From the NCBI GenBank assembly GCA_014155875.1, contig JACEFZ010004196.1, forward strand, positions 1,146,001 through 1,210,000: DNA of 64,000 bases, read 5' to 3'. The notes below the pieces were generated by a model. The model was not told the origin of the DNA, did no database searches, and saw only the letters and a program-made list of their open reading frames with translations. Below are positions 31,195 through 42,455 of the stretch, one piece after another (within the stretch, counting starts at the first letter, position 1; every line of letters starts with the position of its first letter). The position numbers were made by a program, and so were the translations under genes. The stretch comes from Cepaea nemoralis (taxonomy: Eukaryota; Mollusca; Gastropoda; Stylommatophora; Helicidae).

Positions 31195-31855
31195 CTACTC
31201 CACTCATACACTTGCTGGACTGACAGGCATGTGTCACTTGGACCTTCATTCGCCGATGAATTTCTATAATTGTCACTACTTCACTGATACACTTGCTGGA
31301 CTGACAGGCATGTGTCACTTGGACCTTCATTCGCCGATGAATTTCTATAATTGTCACTACTTCACTGATACACTTGCTGGACTGACAGGCATGTGTCATT
31401 CGCCGATGAATTTCTATAATTGTCACTACTTCACTGATACACTTGCTGGACTGACAGGCATGTGTCATTTGCCGATGAATTTCTATAACTGTCACTACTT
31501 CACTGATACACTTGCTGGACTGACAGGCATGTGTCATTCGCCGATGAATTTCTATAACTGTCACTACTTCACTGATACACTTGCTGGACTGACAGGCATG
31601 TGGTCATTTGCCGATGAATTTCTATAACTGTCACTACTTCACTGATACACTTGCTGGACTGACAGGCATGTGTCATTCGCCGATGAATTTCTATAACTGT
31701 CACTACTTCACTGATACACTTGCTGGACTGACAGGCATGTGTCATTCGCCGATGAATTTCTATAACTGTCACTACTTCACTGATACACTTGCTGGACTGA
31801 CAGGCATGTGTCATTCGCCGATGAATTTCTATAACTGTCACTACTTCACTGATTA
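31195..31855. repeat. minisatellite, 69- and 84-bp units
   Basis: About nine very similar units (CATTCGCCGATGAATTTCTA, TAACTGTCACTACTTCACTG, ATACACTTGCTGGACTGACA, GGCATGTGT). The first two units carry 15 extra bases (CACTTGGACCTT and neighbours). Unit lengths divisible by three keep several frames open. Confidence 0.95.
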
Positions 31856-32139
31856 AAATAAACAGAATGCTGCTGCTCTGTGGTGCATGTCAAAAGCTTT
31901 AAACTGCCCTTATGACATAACATTGTTTGTCTGCACCATGATGTCACATGCTTAACACTCTTGACTTTCATAACAACAATATTGACAGGTTACAAGACTA
32001 TTGGCATGGTTATTTTCACTTTTAAGACTTTTATTTGAAGACCCTTCGTATAAATTGTAGATTTTCTGTGTAAACTGATTTTTGTTTAATGGCATTTAAA
32101 ACTGATGTTCCCTCATGCGTAAAGTTAATAAGATTCGTC

Positions 32140-32850
32140 AGTGGGGCAGGTTCTACCATGTTATTGTCAGATTCTACCATATTATTATCAGCTTCTGCCA
32201 TATTATTGTCAAGTTCTACCATATTATTGTCAGGTTCAACCATATTATTTCTGTGTTCTACCATATTATTGTCAGATTTTACCATATTATTGTCAGGTTC
32301 TACCATATTATTGTCAGATTCTACCATATTATTGTCAGATTCTACCATATTATTGTCAGATTATATCATATTATTGTCAGATTCTACCATATTATTGTCA
32401 GGTTCAACCATAATATTTCTGTGTTCTACCATATTATTGTCAGATTTTACCATATTATTGTCAGGTTCTACCATATTATTGTCAGATTCTACCATGTTAT
32501 TGTAGGTTCTACTCTGTTATTGTAGGCTCTACCATGTTATTGTCAGGTTCTACCATATTATTGTCAGGTTCTACCATATTATTGTCTGGTTCTACCATAT
32601 TATTGTCTGGTTCTACCATATTATTGTCTGATTCTGCCATATTATTGTCAGATTTTATCATGTTATTGTAGGTTCTACTCTGTTATTGTAGGTTCTACCA
32701 TATTATTGTCAGGTTCTACCATGTTATTGTAGGCTCTACCATGTTATTGTCAGGTTCTACCATGTTATTGTCAGGTTCTACCATGTTATTGTCTGGTTCT
32801 ATCATATTATTGTCTGGTTCTACCATGTTATTGTCAGGTTCTACCTTCTT
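32140..32850. repeat. minisatellite, 21-bp unit with 168-bp higher order
   Basis: More than 30 units of TTCTACCATATTATTGTCAGA. A block of eight units containing the odd variant GGTTCAACCATATTATTTCTG repeats with period 168 (32233 and 32401). All three frames stay open on the + strand because 21 is divisible by three. Confidence 0.95.
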
Positions 32851-33004
32851 ATTAACTCTCAAACTAATGTGATCGAAGTTTGTGTTGTGCACATAGCATC
32901 ATCAGAGTTAAAATTGTCTTTGACTGAGCAACATACAAATATAAACATGTGTTTTACTCAAGAATCCAGTCTCAGAGACGTTACCTGTGCTTCATAAAAC
33001 ATCC

Positions 33005-33225
33005 AGGCATCATCATCATCATTATGTGCTACATCAATAGTTTTGGGCGGTCATGGTTCAGTATGTCACATGATCACCAGTCTTGGCTCAGGGCTGTGCT
33101 CTTGTCTTGATTATGTTATATGGCCAAGCCATCCAGGTGTTTATTTCTTTGTCTTCTTCTTGCTCTTTATTTTCATGAAACTTGCCAGTTGTCACTAAGT
33201 TTTCATGATACATTTTTAGTCCTAA
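33005..33225 (-). pseudogene. LINE-A 3' end fragment
   Basis: A diverged minus-strand LINE-A 3' region: GGGCGGTCATGGTTCAG, GATCACCAGTCTTGG, GGCCAAGCCATCCAGGTG, CAGTTGTCACTAAG. Confidence 0.6.
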
Positions 33226-33585
33226 TTGCTGTGACCTGCCATCAAGTGGGTTTAGTTTATCTTGCATTTGATGTCATGTGTGAGACAGGAGGGCAATCTT
33301 ATCAGCAAAGTCAGGATCATCAAGATGCTTTGTCAGAGTCCTTTGAATTTCATTTCTGGCAGTATTTATTGATATCTGCAGTGTACAATCTGGTTTTATG
33401 TCAGTCAGAATAATAAAGGTGACAAAAGACACACATCCCTGTCACACATCACTGTTACACATCCCTGAATAAAAATTACAATAAACGAAGTCTGGAAATC
33501 CTGTCACAGTAAACAAAGTCCTGGATATCCTATCTCTGTAAACAAAGTCCTAGAAATGGTTTGAAGCTGCCTTGAATGTATGTGC

Positions 33586-33586
<1 letters not shown>
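33226..33586. other. no gene seen
   Basis: Unassigned. The motif AAACAAAGTCCTGGA recurs at about 33485, 33513 and 33540. Confidence 0.5.

Positions 33587-33661
<75 letters not shown>
33587..33661. repeat. (TA)n microsatellite
   Basis: An uninterrupted TA run of about 75 bases. Confidence 0.97.
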
Positions 33662-33663
<2 letters not shown>

Positions 33664-33799
33664 CCATATAGTTACATATAATTTTACATTTGAATTGCCT
33701 GTGTTGTGTTCAGGTATGTAAACATATCCTATATGTGTGTAAATAATTCCTCCCTCCCCCTCTATGTAAGGTGAAACAATCATTTAGATATTAATGCTG

Positions 33800-34430
33800 G
33801 ACATTGAATTGAGTTGAGTCTACTACTGACATCACAGCACTCAGGGCATTCCATGTGTGCTCCGTCCTCATCTGCAACAGCCAGAAAATTGTCCCAATAC
33901 TAGTAGTACCAGTAGCTGTCTGATTATATGTCTATCAGGTCTTTCCTCGAAGTTTTGAGTGTCAGCCAGATCCTCTGGTCACTCCCTGCAGCACCATTCT
34001 CTCCAGCCGTGATGATCTACCCGTTCTTCTGCACTATTCACATGACTCTAAAGGGCCTCGAACCACATCTGTCTTATCATGTGTTAGTACCCCACCAAGA
34101 GGTACAGACCCAGCCAATCTGTGGGCCTGTTCATTTCCCACCACACAAGAATGTCCTCGAGAAACAGTCGAACATATGCCCTCTATTTGTGATTGTTGAA
34201 TGGAAGCCTGCCACTCTGCCTGAAGCATGTCTGTCTTCACCTGTCTCATCGTACTTTCTGAGTCTGTTACAATCACGATATGCGTGTGCTGTTTGTCTCC
34301 CGGCCAGCACAATGCTGCCTTGACTGCCTCTACCTCCATTCTCTGACTAGATGTTGTGGTATCAAGTGCCAGGCTCTCCTGCACCAAATACTGTCCACCA
34401 ACCTTCGCTACAAACCTTAGGCACGTCTTT
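33800..34430 (-). pseudogene. LINE-D RNase H and 3' region
   Basis: Minus strand. The 3' end is at the left, with a CTCAA-type tail (TTGAATTGAGTTGAGTC at about 33808). The RNase H domain reads SQRMEVEAVKAAL, IVIVTDSESTMRQV and NEQAHRLAGS (34030-34390), with the usual E and D positions visible but the final GHAGV segment altered. Frameshifts are present. Confidence 0.75.
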
Positions 34431-34635
34431 TACTTCTTAGCACAGAGCTATCCATGTAGACAGTGAGTCATGAAATGATGAAAAGCTGGAGGTAATTAAA
34501 ATATGGTTTTTGTTTCAGAATATGTGAGGATATAGCAAATGCTGAATGATTGACATCCACAGATGTTGTTAGATTACTTAGCAAAACTATAAGGCAAAGA
34601 CAAATTAATTGTATACAGTGAAGACTAAGTAGTGT

Positions 34636-34866
<231 letters not shown>

Positions 34867-34924
34867 GGGTAAGGGTAGTAGTAGTCTTCACTACACGAGG
34901 TTTTACCCAACTTGGTTCAGTCTC

Positions 34925-36045
34925 TCCACAAAATGGCTGCCTGCCCATAGGACATGCTGAGAGTACTGAACATTGAACCCAAATAGGACATGCTGAGAGT
35001 ACTGAACATTGAACCCAAATAGGACATGCTGAGAGTACTGAACATTGAACCCAAATAGGACATGCTGAGAGTACTGAACATTGAACCAATAGGACATGCT
35101 GGGAGAGTACTGAAAATTGAACCCAAATGGCAAGCTGCCTGCCCATAGGACATGCTGAGAGTACTGAACATTGAACCCAAATGGCAAGCTGCCTGCCCAT
35201 AGGACATGCTGAGAGTACTGAACATTGAACCCAAATGGCAAGCTGCCTGCCCATAGGACATGCTGAGAGTACTGAAAATTGAACCCAAATGGCAAGCTGC
35301 CTGCCCTAGGACATGCTGAGATACTGAACATTGAACCCAAAAGGGCAAGCTGCCTGCCCATAGGACATTCTGAGAGTACTGAACATTGAACCCATGGCAA
35401 GCTTGCCTGCCATAGAGACATGCTGAGAGTACTGAAAATTGAACCCAAATGGCAAGCTGCCTGGCCCAGGACATGCTGAGAGTACTGAACATTGAACCCA
35501 AATGGCAAGCTGCCTGCCCCATAGGACATGCTGAGAGTACTGAAAATTGAACCCAAATGGCAAGCTGCCTGCCCATAGGACATGCTGAGAGTACTGAACA
35601 TTGAACCCAAATGGCAAGCTGCCTGCCCATAGGACATGCTGAGAGTACTGAACATTGAACCCAAATGGCAAGCTGCCCTGCCCATAGGACATCTGAGAGT
35701 ACTGAACATTGAACCCAAATGGCAAGCTGCCTGCCCATAGGACATGCTGAGAGTACTGAACATTGAACCCAAATGGCAAGCTGCCTGCCCATAGGACATG
35801 CTGAGAGTACTGAACATTGAACCCAAATGGCAAGCTGCCTGCCCATAGGACATGCTGAGAGTACTGAACATTGAACCCAAATGGCAAGCTGCCTGCCCAT
35901 AGGACATGCTGAGAGTACTGAACATTGAACCCAAATGGCAAGCTGCCTGCCCATAGGACATGCTGAGAGTACTGAAAATTGAACCCAAATGGCAAGCTGC
36001 CTGCCCATAGGACATGCTGAGAGTACTGAACATTGAACCCAAATG
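34925..36045. repeat. minisatellite, 54- and 36-bp units
   Basis: About 21 units of AGGACATGCTGAGAGTACTG, AACATTGAACCCAAATGGCA, AGCTGCCTGCCCAT. The leftmost units (34970-35085) lack the last 18 bases and are 36 bp. The complement is open for about 400 codons in two frames, but single-base indels between units shift frames and argue against coding. Confidence 0.95.
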
Positions 36046-36129
36046 ACTGTTTTGATAAACAGACTTGCTAACCCCCACGCCACAGTGACTCCCTTATGAC
36101 ACAAGAATTGGTAACAAACAAAAATGTTC

Positions 36130-36290
36130 ATATCTGGAATGAGTTGTGCATCTGTTCAAGAAGGTGCGTGTCCTGAATGAGTTGTGCATCTGTTCAAGAA
36201 GGTATGTGTCCTGAATGAGTTGTGCATCTGTTCAAGAAGGTGTGTGTCCTGAATGAGTTGTGCATCTGTTCAAGAAGGTGTGCATCATGA
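36130..36290. repeat. 39-bp tandem repeat, four units
   Basis: GAATGAGTTGTGCATCTGTT plus CAAGAAGGTGTGTGTCCT, four copies. Confidence 0.92.
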
Positions 36291-36304
36291 TTGAGTTCAG
36301 TCAG

Positions 36305-36390
36305 GTGGGGGTGAGCATGGATGAATGGATAAGAGCTCTCTCTTAAACTTCTGATGTGGGGGTAATGGGTTCAACAGCTACATCTATCAC
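36305..36390 (+). mobile_element. SINE-4 head fragment
   Basis: tRNA-like head only: GCATGGATGAATGGATAAGAG (A-box region) and GGGTTCAACAGC (B-box region). A TC-rich stretch follows. Confidence 0.6.
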
Positions 36391-36500
36391 CCACACACTC
36401 TCTCACTTCCTCTCTCTTTGTCTTTCTTTCTCGCTATATCTCTCTCACACTATATCTCTGTCACTATCTATCTCTCTGTGTGAGAGAGAAAGAGAAGGCT
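36391..36500. repeat. TC/GA-rich low complexity
   Basis: TCTCTC, TATCTC and finally GAGAGAAAGAGA words. Confidence 0.8.
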
Positions 36501-36720
36501 CTATGGCCAGTGTTCACTCTGCAATTGATAACACATGTGACAGTACTGAAGGTTATGTTTGTCCATGAATGTCATATTTGTGTCTGTGCATATCACATTT
36601 ATGCTGTGAATGTCATATATTTGTGTTGTTATGACTGTCTATGACAGTAAACGTAATTCAGCAGCTGTCTTTTGGATGAAGACAGTATGTCTATAAAACA
36701 TGTACAAAATACAAATTAAC

Positions 36721-36722
36721 CC

Positions 36723-36754
<32 letters not shown>
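36721..36754. repeat. poly-C then poly-A run
   Basis: About 23 C followed by 9-10 A. Confidence 0.95.
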
Positions 36755-36794
36755 ATTTAAATGCAGCCATGACCTTAATGACCTTTACATCTTT

Positions 36795-37068
36795 AAATGG
36801 ACAGGGAGGAGGTGGTCGTGCGCTTGTGGAACCAAGTGGAGAAGGCGGAGGAACAGATTGAGAACCCATATGTGGAAAGAATGAGATTGCGGGGGATCGG
36901 CAGGGGTTCTGGAAGAATTTCAAAACTGAGAGGGAAGACCAGAAGAACTTTTAATCAGATACCGGTGGGAACGATTAGTAGTGTGACTCTTCACTGGCTG
37001 TTGAACAAGGGGACGGAGCACGTATGGGAATGTCCTGAGTGCAGTGATGTCGGTTCTTAACTCAACTC
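36795..37068 (+). pseudogene. LINE-D 3' region
   Basis: An open 87-codon stretch with RLWNQVEKAEEQIENPYVE, GKTRRTFNQIPVGTISS and LLNKGTEHVWECPECSDV, then the CTCAACTCAAC tail at about 37055. It is 5'-truncated. It is closely related to 13350-13748. Confidence 0.78.
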
Positions 37069-37239
37069 AACATAACATCTTGTTACTGGAGATTTAATGA
37101 TAATTGTTGTACAAACGTCAACTGTTCTGTTTCTATGAACATAAAATATTCTCTTCATAAAATATTGTACCCCTTCATGATGAAGAAATAAAGGACCAAT
37201 AATCATGTCTGTGTAGTGTGATGTTTTTCTCTCCCGTAA

Positions 37240-37706
37240 GCTGCAAGTTAGCTTGATGGCATAGACCCTCTCTGATGGCATAGAAACTCCCTGGTGGTAT
37301 AGACACCCCCTGGTGGCATAGATACTCCCTGGTGGTATAAACACCCCCTGGTGGCATAGACATTCCCTGGTGGTATAGACACTCCCTGGTGGCTTCAGCA
37401 CTCCCTGGTATAGGCACTCCCTGATGACAGACACTCCTAGTGGCATAGACATACCCTGATGACATAGACACTCCCTGGTGGCATAGACATTCCCTGATGA
37501 CATAGACACACCCTGGTGATATGGACACTCCCTAGTGGCATAGACACTTCCTAGTGGCTTAGACACTCCCTAGTGGCTTAGACACTCCCTAGTGGCTTAG
37601 ACACTCCCTAGTGGCTTAGACACTCCCTAGTGGCTTAGACACTCCCTAGTGGCTTAGACACTCCCTAGTGGATAAGACACTCCCTAGTGGCTTAGACACT
37701 CCCTAG
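37240..37706. repeat. minisatellite, unit about 18-19 bp
   Basis: About 24 units of CCCTGGTGGCATAGACACT, changing to CCCTAGTGGCTTAGACACT in the right half, where units are nearly identical (recent expansion). Confidence 0.93.
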
Positions 37707-38410
37707 TGACACAGTGAACAACTAGGGTTAGAATTAAATTGTAAAAAGACACAAATTCGTCCCTAGGAAGAACGAAATACCGCAATGTAATATACAAGGG
37801 ACGGAATATTCTTCAACAAGTGAATAGGTACAGTTGTCTCGGAACAGTAATAACATCTGATGGGAGATGCCTTGAAGAGATTAGAATAAGAATCGCCATG
37901 GCAAAAGTAGCCTTTAGCAAGATGAAAAACATACTGACCAATAAAAATATGTCAATTGAAACGAGAAAAAGAGTGTTGAAGTGCTACAAAGAACGTGTAC
38001 TTTTGTATGGATGTGAAGCTTTAACAATGAGCAGTCAAGCTGAAAAACATCTGATGGCTGTGGACATGTGGTTTCTAAGGAGAATGCAAAGAATACCATG
38101 GACAGACAGAAAAACCAATGACCAAGTGCTACAAGAAACAAATGAAAATCGTAAATTGATTAGAGAAATTATAGTAGACAGTCACAATTTTTTGGACATT
38201 TTATGAGAAGAGATAAATTGGAGAACTTCGTGTCAACTGACAAGATTGAGAGGTAGAGAACAAGGGGAAGACAGAGAAGTAAATACCTGGATAGCTTGAC
38301 CACGTGGCATGGTCGAGACAAGAACACTGAGCTGATTCACGACTCTGGTGATCGAGTGAAATGGCGAGTCATGACCGCCTACGCTTACCGGCATGGCACA
38401 TGATTGATGG
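37707..38410 (+). pseudogene. LINE-A RT C-terminal region and 3' end
   Basis: 5'-truncated within the thumb. The 128-codon stretch at 37820-38206 carries YGCEALTMSSQAEKHLMAV, FLRRMQRIPWTDRKTND and QETNENRKLIREI. After frameshifts, the family 3' end follows (ATGACCGCCTACGCTTACCGGC, ATGGCACATGATTGATGG). Confidence 0.85.
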
Positions 38411-38852
38411 ATTATATCTCCACACAGAAACATTGATGTTCAATAATGAATAATCTCCGTGGTGCACGGGAATTTCTTTTTGAGCAGCATGTCACATAGT
38501 GCAACGGAAGTGTTCAGAGGCGGCGTCAATAATTACTGTAAAACAAGTTTGTTAGTGTGAATTCAATATATTTTCGCCAAAACATCAAAGAAATTTCGCC
38601 GCTTTCCTTGATTTCGCTTGCCTTCGGACCTATCAAAGACATATTCTTTGGGTGGGAGTAAATATAAGACGTCCTCATAACTTTTTTATTATTTTCTTTA
38701 AATATAAGACGGCAGGAAAGGAAAAATTTCATAACGATGCAACAGATACTTTAAAACAAAAGCAATGAAAGTGAATTAGGGCAAACATTTGTGGAAGCAC
38801 TAAAGCATCATATTCTCAAGTATACGGCACTTAAAAGGGTCCTTTACTTAAA
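38411..38852. other. no gene seen
   Basis: Unassigned AT-rich sequence. AAATATAAGACG occurs twice (about 38659 and 38700). Confidence 0.5.
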
Positions 38853-39020
38853 GTTAGTTGCATGTTCTTAACAGGACGTCGCAGTCAACCCCGGCATCTT
38901 TTTACTATTTGTGACTTAATTGGCAAGTTTACGTTCAGTAGTTTGCCATTGCTTTCAGAACAACTGACACTCATACCATTGTATGAAAACCAACGCAGGG
39001 TGTGCGGAATTGCCAACAGC
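38853..39020 (-). mobile_element. SINE-1 (subfamily b), truncated at head
   Basis: GTTAGTTGCATGTTCTTAAC at the tail side and core TAGTTTGCCATTGCTTTC at about 38937. The tRNA-like head is cut off by LINE-A. Confidence 0.75.
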
Positions 39021-39720
39021 GTTCACAATCATGCCATTTTACATGATCACCAGAGTCGTGGATCAGCTCTGTGTTCTTGTCCCGATCATACCATGTGGTC
39101 GAAACATCCCCCTGTCTTCCCTTTGTTCTTTTCCCCTCAATCTTGCCAGTTGCCACACAGTTTTACAATTTATTTCTTCTCATAACTGCCCAAAAAAATT
39201 GTGATTGTCTACGTCTAATTTCTCTTAACAGTTTACGGTTTTCATTTGTTTCTTGTAGGACTTGCTCATTTGTTTTTCTGTCTGTCAATGGTAATCTTTG
39301 CATTTTCCTCAGAAACAAAATTTCCACAGCCAGCAGTTGTTTTTCAGCTTGTTTGTTCATTGTCCACGCTTCTCCTCCATACAAAAGCACAAGTTCTATG
39401 TAGTACCTTAACACTCATTTTCTAGTTGCAAATGACATTTTTTAAAAATTGGTCAGTATGTTTTTCATCTTGCAAAAGGCTGCCTTCGCCATGGCGATAC
39501 TTGTTCTAATCTCTTCAAGGCACCTCCATCAGATGTTATGAATGTTCCGAGATAACTGTGCCGATTCACTTGTTTTAGAATATTCCCATTTACTTGTATA
39601 TTACATTGTGGTGTTTCCTTCTTCTTAGTGACGACCATAACCTGGGTCTTCTTACAATTTAATTCTAACCCCAGTTGTTCATTGTGTACAACAACCGCAT
39701 CTACTAATGTTGCAGATGCC
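39021..39720 (-). pseudogene. LINE-A RT C-terminal region
   Basis: Minus strand from the thumb (QLGLELNCKKTQVMVVTKKKE) through QCNIQVNGNILKQVNRHSYLG to YGGEAWTMNKQAEKQLLAVE and RRQSQFFWAVMRRNKL. Several frameshifts are present. Confidence 0.85.
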
Positions 39721-39727
39721 GTTATCA

Positions 39728-39842
39728 CAAGATAGCTGGATTACAGTCGGAACAAGAAGCAGATCTGACTGGAGACTGGTGATCGTTTGAGAGGCCAGCC
39801 ATGACCTCGCACGCTGATCAGCATGGCACTTGATGATGATGA
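39728..39842 (+). repeat. LINE-G 3' end
   Basis: A 3'-end fragment (AGAAGCAGATCTGACTGGAG, CAGCATGGCACTTGATGATG) with a GAT tail; related to 15215-15325. Confidence 0.45.
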
Positions 39843-39877
39843 TTAATGGACACTCATAGACAACATAAGAAAGACAT

Positions 39878-40165
39878 GTACATAAGAGGCAGGCTAGCAT
39901 TGCTGAATGGATTCTTAAACTTCTGACGTGCTGATGCCGAGGTAGCGGGTTCAACCCCTACACCAGTCAGTTGAACTAAAATGTTACATTTTCCTCCCTG
40001 ATATGAGGACATAAATTACAAGTACCTCTTAAGTCGGAGTGGGTTCGCCTGATGACGAGGGACGCTTGTAATAGGGAAAGCTAATCCATACGCAAAAATA
40101 AGGACATGTACACTATAAGTAGTAGTACGTACGTTTGTGGCCTACGCTTGAGTTCAAAGTGAGCG
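39878..40165 (+). mobile_element. SINE-4, longest copy
   Basis: Head GCTAGCATTGCTGAATGG, B box GGGTTCAACCCCT at about 39948-39960, body GAGGACATAAATTACAAGTA, GGTTCGCCTGATGACGAGGG and GGGAAAGCTAATCCATACGC. The A box is degraded. Confidence 0.78.
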
Positions 40166-40371
40166 AACGGAAGAAAGGCTAAACTGTAGAAACAAACAAT
40201 AGATATTTTATTCCTGGTTTGAAATGTCAAATCTAACTGCAAATCTGAGCCAGGAGTTGCAAACAAGAAGACAGAAGAGCAAGTGAAAGAAATGTAAGTC
40301 TAAGTGTACTATAAAACGCGACTGAAGTAACAAGTTTGGGATTTACGAACTACGATTTCATTTTAAACAGT

Positions 40372-40575
40372 TAGTGCACTTCCTTTACAGGACGTCGTAA
40401 TCAATAACATGTGATTTTCTAGGTAACTATACGTCTAGTAGTTTTTCGCTGAATACTAAACGGCCGACGCTACTACCTATGTGATAATATACGCAAAGGG
40501 ATTTGTCTCCAAATCGCCCGCTGCTGACCTTGAACCCGGTATGTCAGGGTTGTGAAGCTGCGGTCATGACCCTTA
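40372..40575 (-). mobile_element. SINE-1, diverged
   Basis: AGTGCACTTCCTTTACAGGACG at the tail side, then TAGTAGTTTTTCGCTGAATAC in place of the core. Recognisable but old. Confidence 0.55.
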
Positions 40576-40599
40576 GGCCCTTCATTAACATCAGTTTAC

Positions 40600-40672
40600 T
40601 AGCAATGAGTAGAAAAACACTGGAAAATGTTGTGACAACTGAAAAGATTGGCGATAAAAGAAGTAGAAGCGG
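40600..40672 (+). pseudogene. LINE-A fragment
   Basis: About 65 bases encode MSRKTLENVVTTEKIGDKRS, matching the LINE-A C-terminal segment. Confidence 0.6.
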
Positions 40673-40799
40673 ACTGTTTCTGTCCAACATCTTCTGCGTT
40701 CTTCTTTCGAGGGGAGCACCTCACTCCCAGTCATGCACCGCACTGGTCAGTGTGTCCGACTCCGACCTGCGTTTATGTAAGGTTCTGCTTCCTCTAGAC

Positions 40800-41199
40800 C
40801 TGTGGTTCTCAACCTTTTTTTTTGTGGCCCATACACCCCTTCACCTAATGTTTAGAATGCCATTGCCCCCCCCCCCCCACCCTTTCGTATTTCCTCCCTA
40901 TAAATTCCCCCGCCTCTACACAATATACGTAAAAATGGAAGCTAAAGTAAATAACACATACTAGAACAAATCTAGATGTCTACATAAAACGTGATTTGCG
41001 TGTCCTCGTACGTTATAAAACGAATTTCAGAAGGGCGAGAAGTACAGAACCGTAAAGTATGGAGGGAAAAACAATATCAAGTAATTGGTTCTTGTATTAA
41101 CGCGATCTTGAAATAATCTTAATTCCCCCCCCCCCCTTTTCCCCCGGGAAACCCTAAAATATCCCCCCGGAGGGTGTTCCCACCGGTTGAGAACCACTG
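40800..41199. mobile_element. hAT-type MITE
   Basis: A 400-bp non-autonomous DNA transposon. The ends are CTGTGGTTCTCAACC and GGTTGAGAACCACTG (inverted), the well-known hAT terminal sequence. It is flanked by a perfect 8-base duplication CTCTAGAC (40792-40799 and 41200-41207), the hAT target size. The interior has poly-C runs and no coding capacity. Confidence 0.92.
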
Positions 41200-41344
41200 C
41201 TCTAGACAGATTATATCCAAGGTAACGGGCTCTGTCCATCCGTGGGTTTGTCTGCATGCACTGGATGATCTAAAACCGTGGCTTGTAGGAATAGCATCAA
41301 CATAGCTGACTCGGACACCGGGAAACGAGGTCTGTGCAGGCAGT

Positions 41345-41575
41345 TCATAAATTAATACACATATATTGATTGGCATTCATAAAAGTAGAGGTAAGAATTA
41401 GAGACTAGAGGACGCACCTGACAACATAAATATTGGAAGCTATAGTTACCGACAGGGATTCAACCCCTGTCACCTCCAAATGAAGACAGCACCTCGGCTG
41501 CAGGAACTTCGACGCATGACCAACTAGGCACATCTAAAAAACAAAGTGTCTTCATTGGCCAGGTCTATCATCCAG
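41345..41575. mobile_element. inverted-repeat MITE M2, partial copy
   Basis: One terminal repeat (TATTGATTGGCATTCATAAA, GTAAGAATTAGAGACTAGAG) and about half of the interior, in the orientation opposite to the full copy at 41837. The other end is missing. Confidence 0.7.
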
Positions 41576-41836
41576 ATCCACCCACTACTATGGAATATGG
41601 ACAGCATTCTTATCGAACCATTCAGATAGCACCATAGGTCTCATAATTTATATTAAACCAGCATAGGTCACATAACAAACACACATACACATAGGACGTA
41701 ATGCTGTGTCCAGTAAAGAACATTTATAGGTGAGAAATAATTGGTCGGTTAGAATGTTGTACACGAATTGCATATAAATATCAATTGGGGAACCCTTTGA
41801 GGCCACCAAAACAGTTAATAAATAAACACACACGTA

Positions 41837-42151
41837 TTGTTTGACGCTCATAGAAGTAGGGGTAAGAATTAGAGACTAGACGACGCACTAGACAAATATA
41901 AAATTTGAAAGCTATAGTTTCTGTGTATGATAGACCTGGCTAATGAAGACACACCCGTTTTATGGGGGGAGGTGGGGTGTTGTCTAAATTTTCATGCGTC
42001 GGAGTACACTTGTTCCTGCAGCGAGGCGCTGTTGTCATTTGGAGGTGACTGGTTCTAATCCCGTTCGGTAACTATAGCTTTCAATTTGTATGTTCTCTAG
42101 TGCGTCCTCTAATCTCTAATTCTTACCCCTACTTCTATCAGCGCCAAACAA
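41837..42151. mobile_element. inverted-repeat MITE M2, complete copy
   Basis: A 315-bp element whose ends are about 80-base inverted repeats (TTGTTTGACGCTCATAGAAG at the left, complement at the right), with TA on each side (41835-41836 and 42152-42153). No protein. TA targets suggest a Tc1/mariner-related or PIF-like source; that is inference. Confidence 0.82.
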
Positions 42152-42214
42152 TAGGTGCAGGGCCGTGCCGTGCTACTATACAGAGAAGCGTCCGCATCGG
42201 GCCGTACTGTAAAT

Positions 42215-42455
42215 AAATGTTTTGCATATCCTTTACAGGACATCGCTGTCAACATCAGCATCTTTCAGCTGATTGTTGATTTCTTGGCAAGGTTACGCTC
42301 AGTAGTTTGCCATTGCTTTCTGAGCGACCGGCTCCATACTCTCATAAGTCACTGGCGCGACTCGAACCCCTTCCAGTTCTCGTGCGCTCACGTCAACCAC
42401 GAGAGTATTCGGGTTTACGGAGAAAGCTGCTAACCTCTTGGCCAGGGCGACCGGC
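42215..42455 (-). mobile_element. SINE-1 (subfamily a)
   Basis: A well preserved minus-strand copy: GCATATCCTTTACAGGACAT, core complement TAGTTTGCCATTGCTTTC at about 42303, B-box complement CGACTCGAACC at about 42358, and head CTTGGCCAGGGCGACCGGC at about 42436. Confidence 0.85.

Noticed and set aside
31195..32850. CRISPR-like array of regularly spaced repeats
   Set aside because: Units are contiguous tandem copies without unique spacers, no cas genes, and the DNA is from an animal.
34903..36131. Open frames of 391 and 404 codons on the minus strand
   Set aside because: Two overlapping frames of one 54-bp minisatellite; single-base indels among units switch the repeat from one frame to the other.
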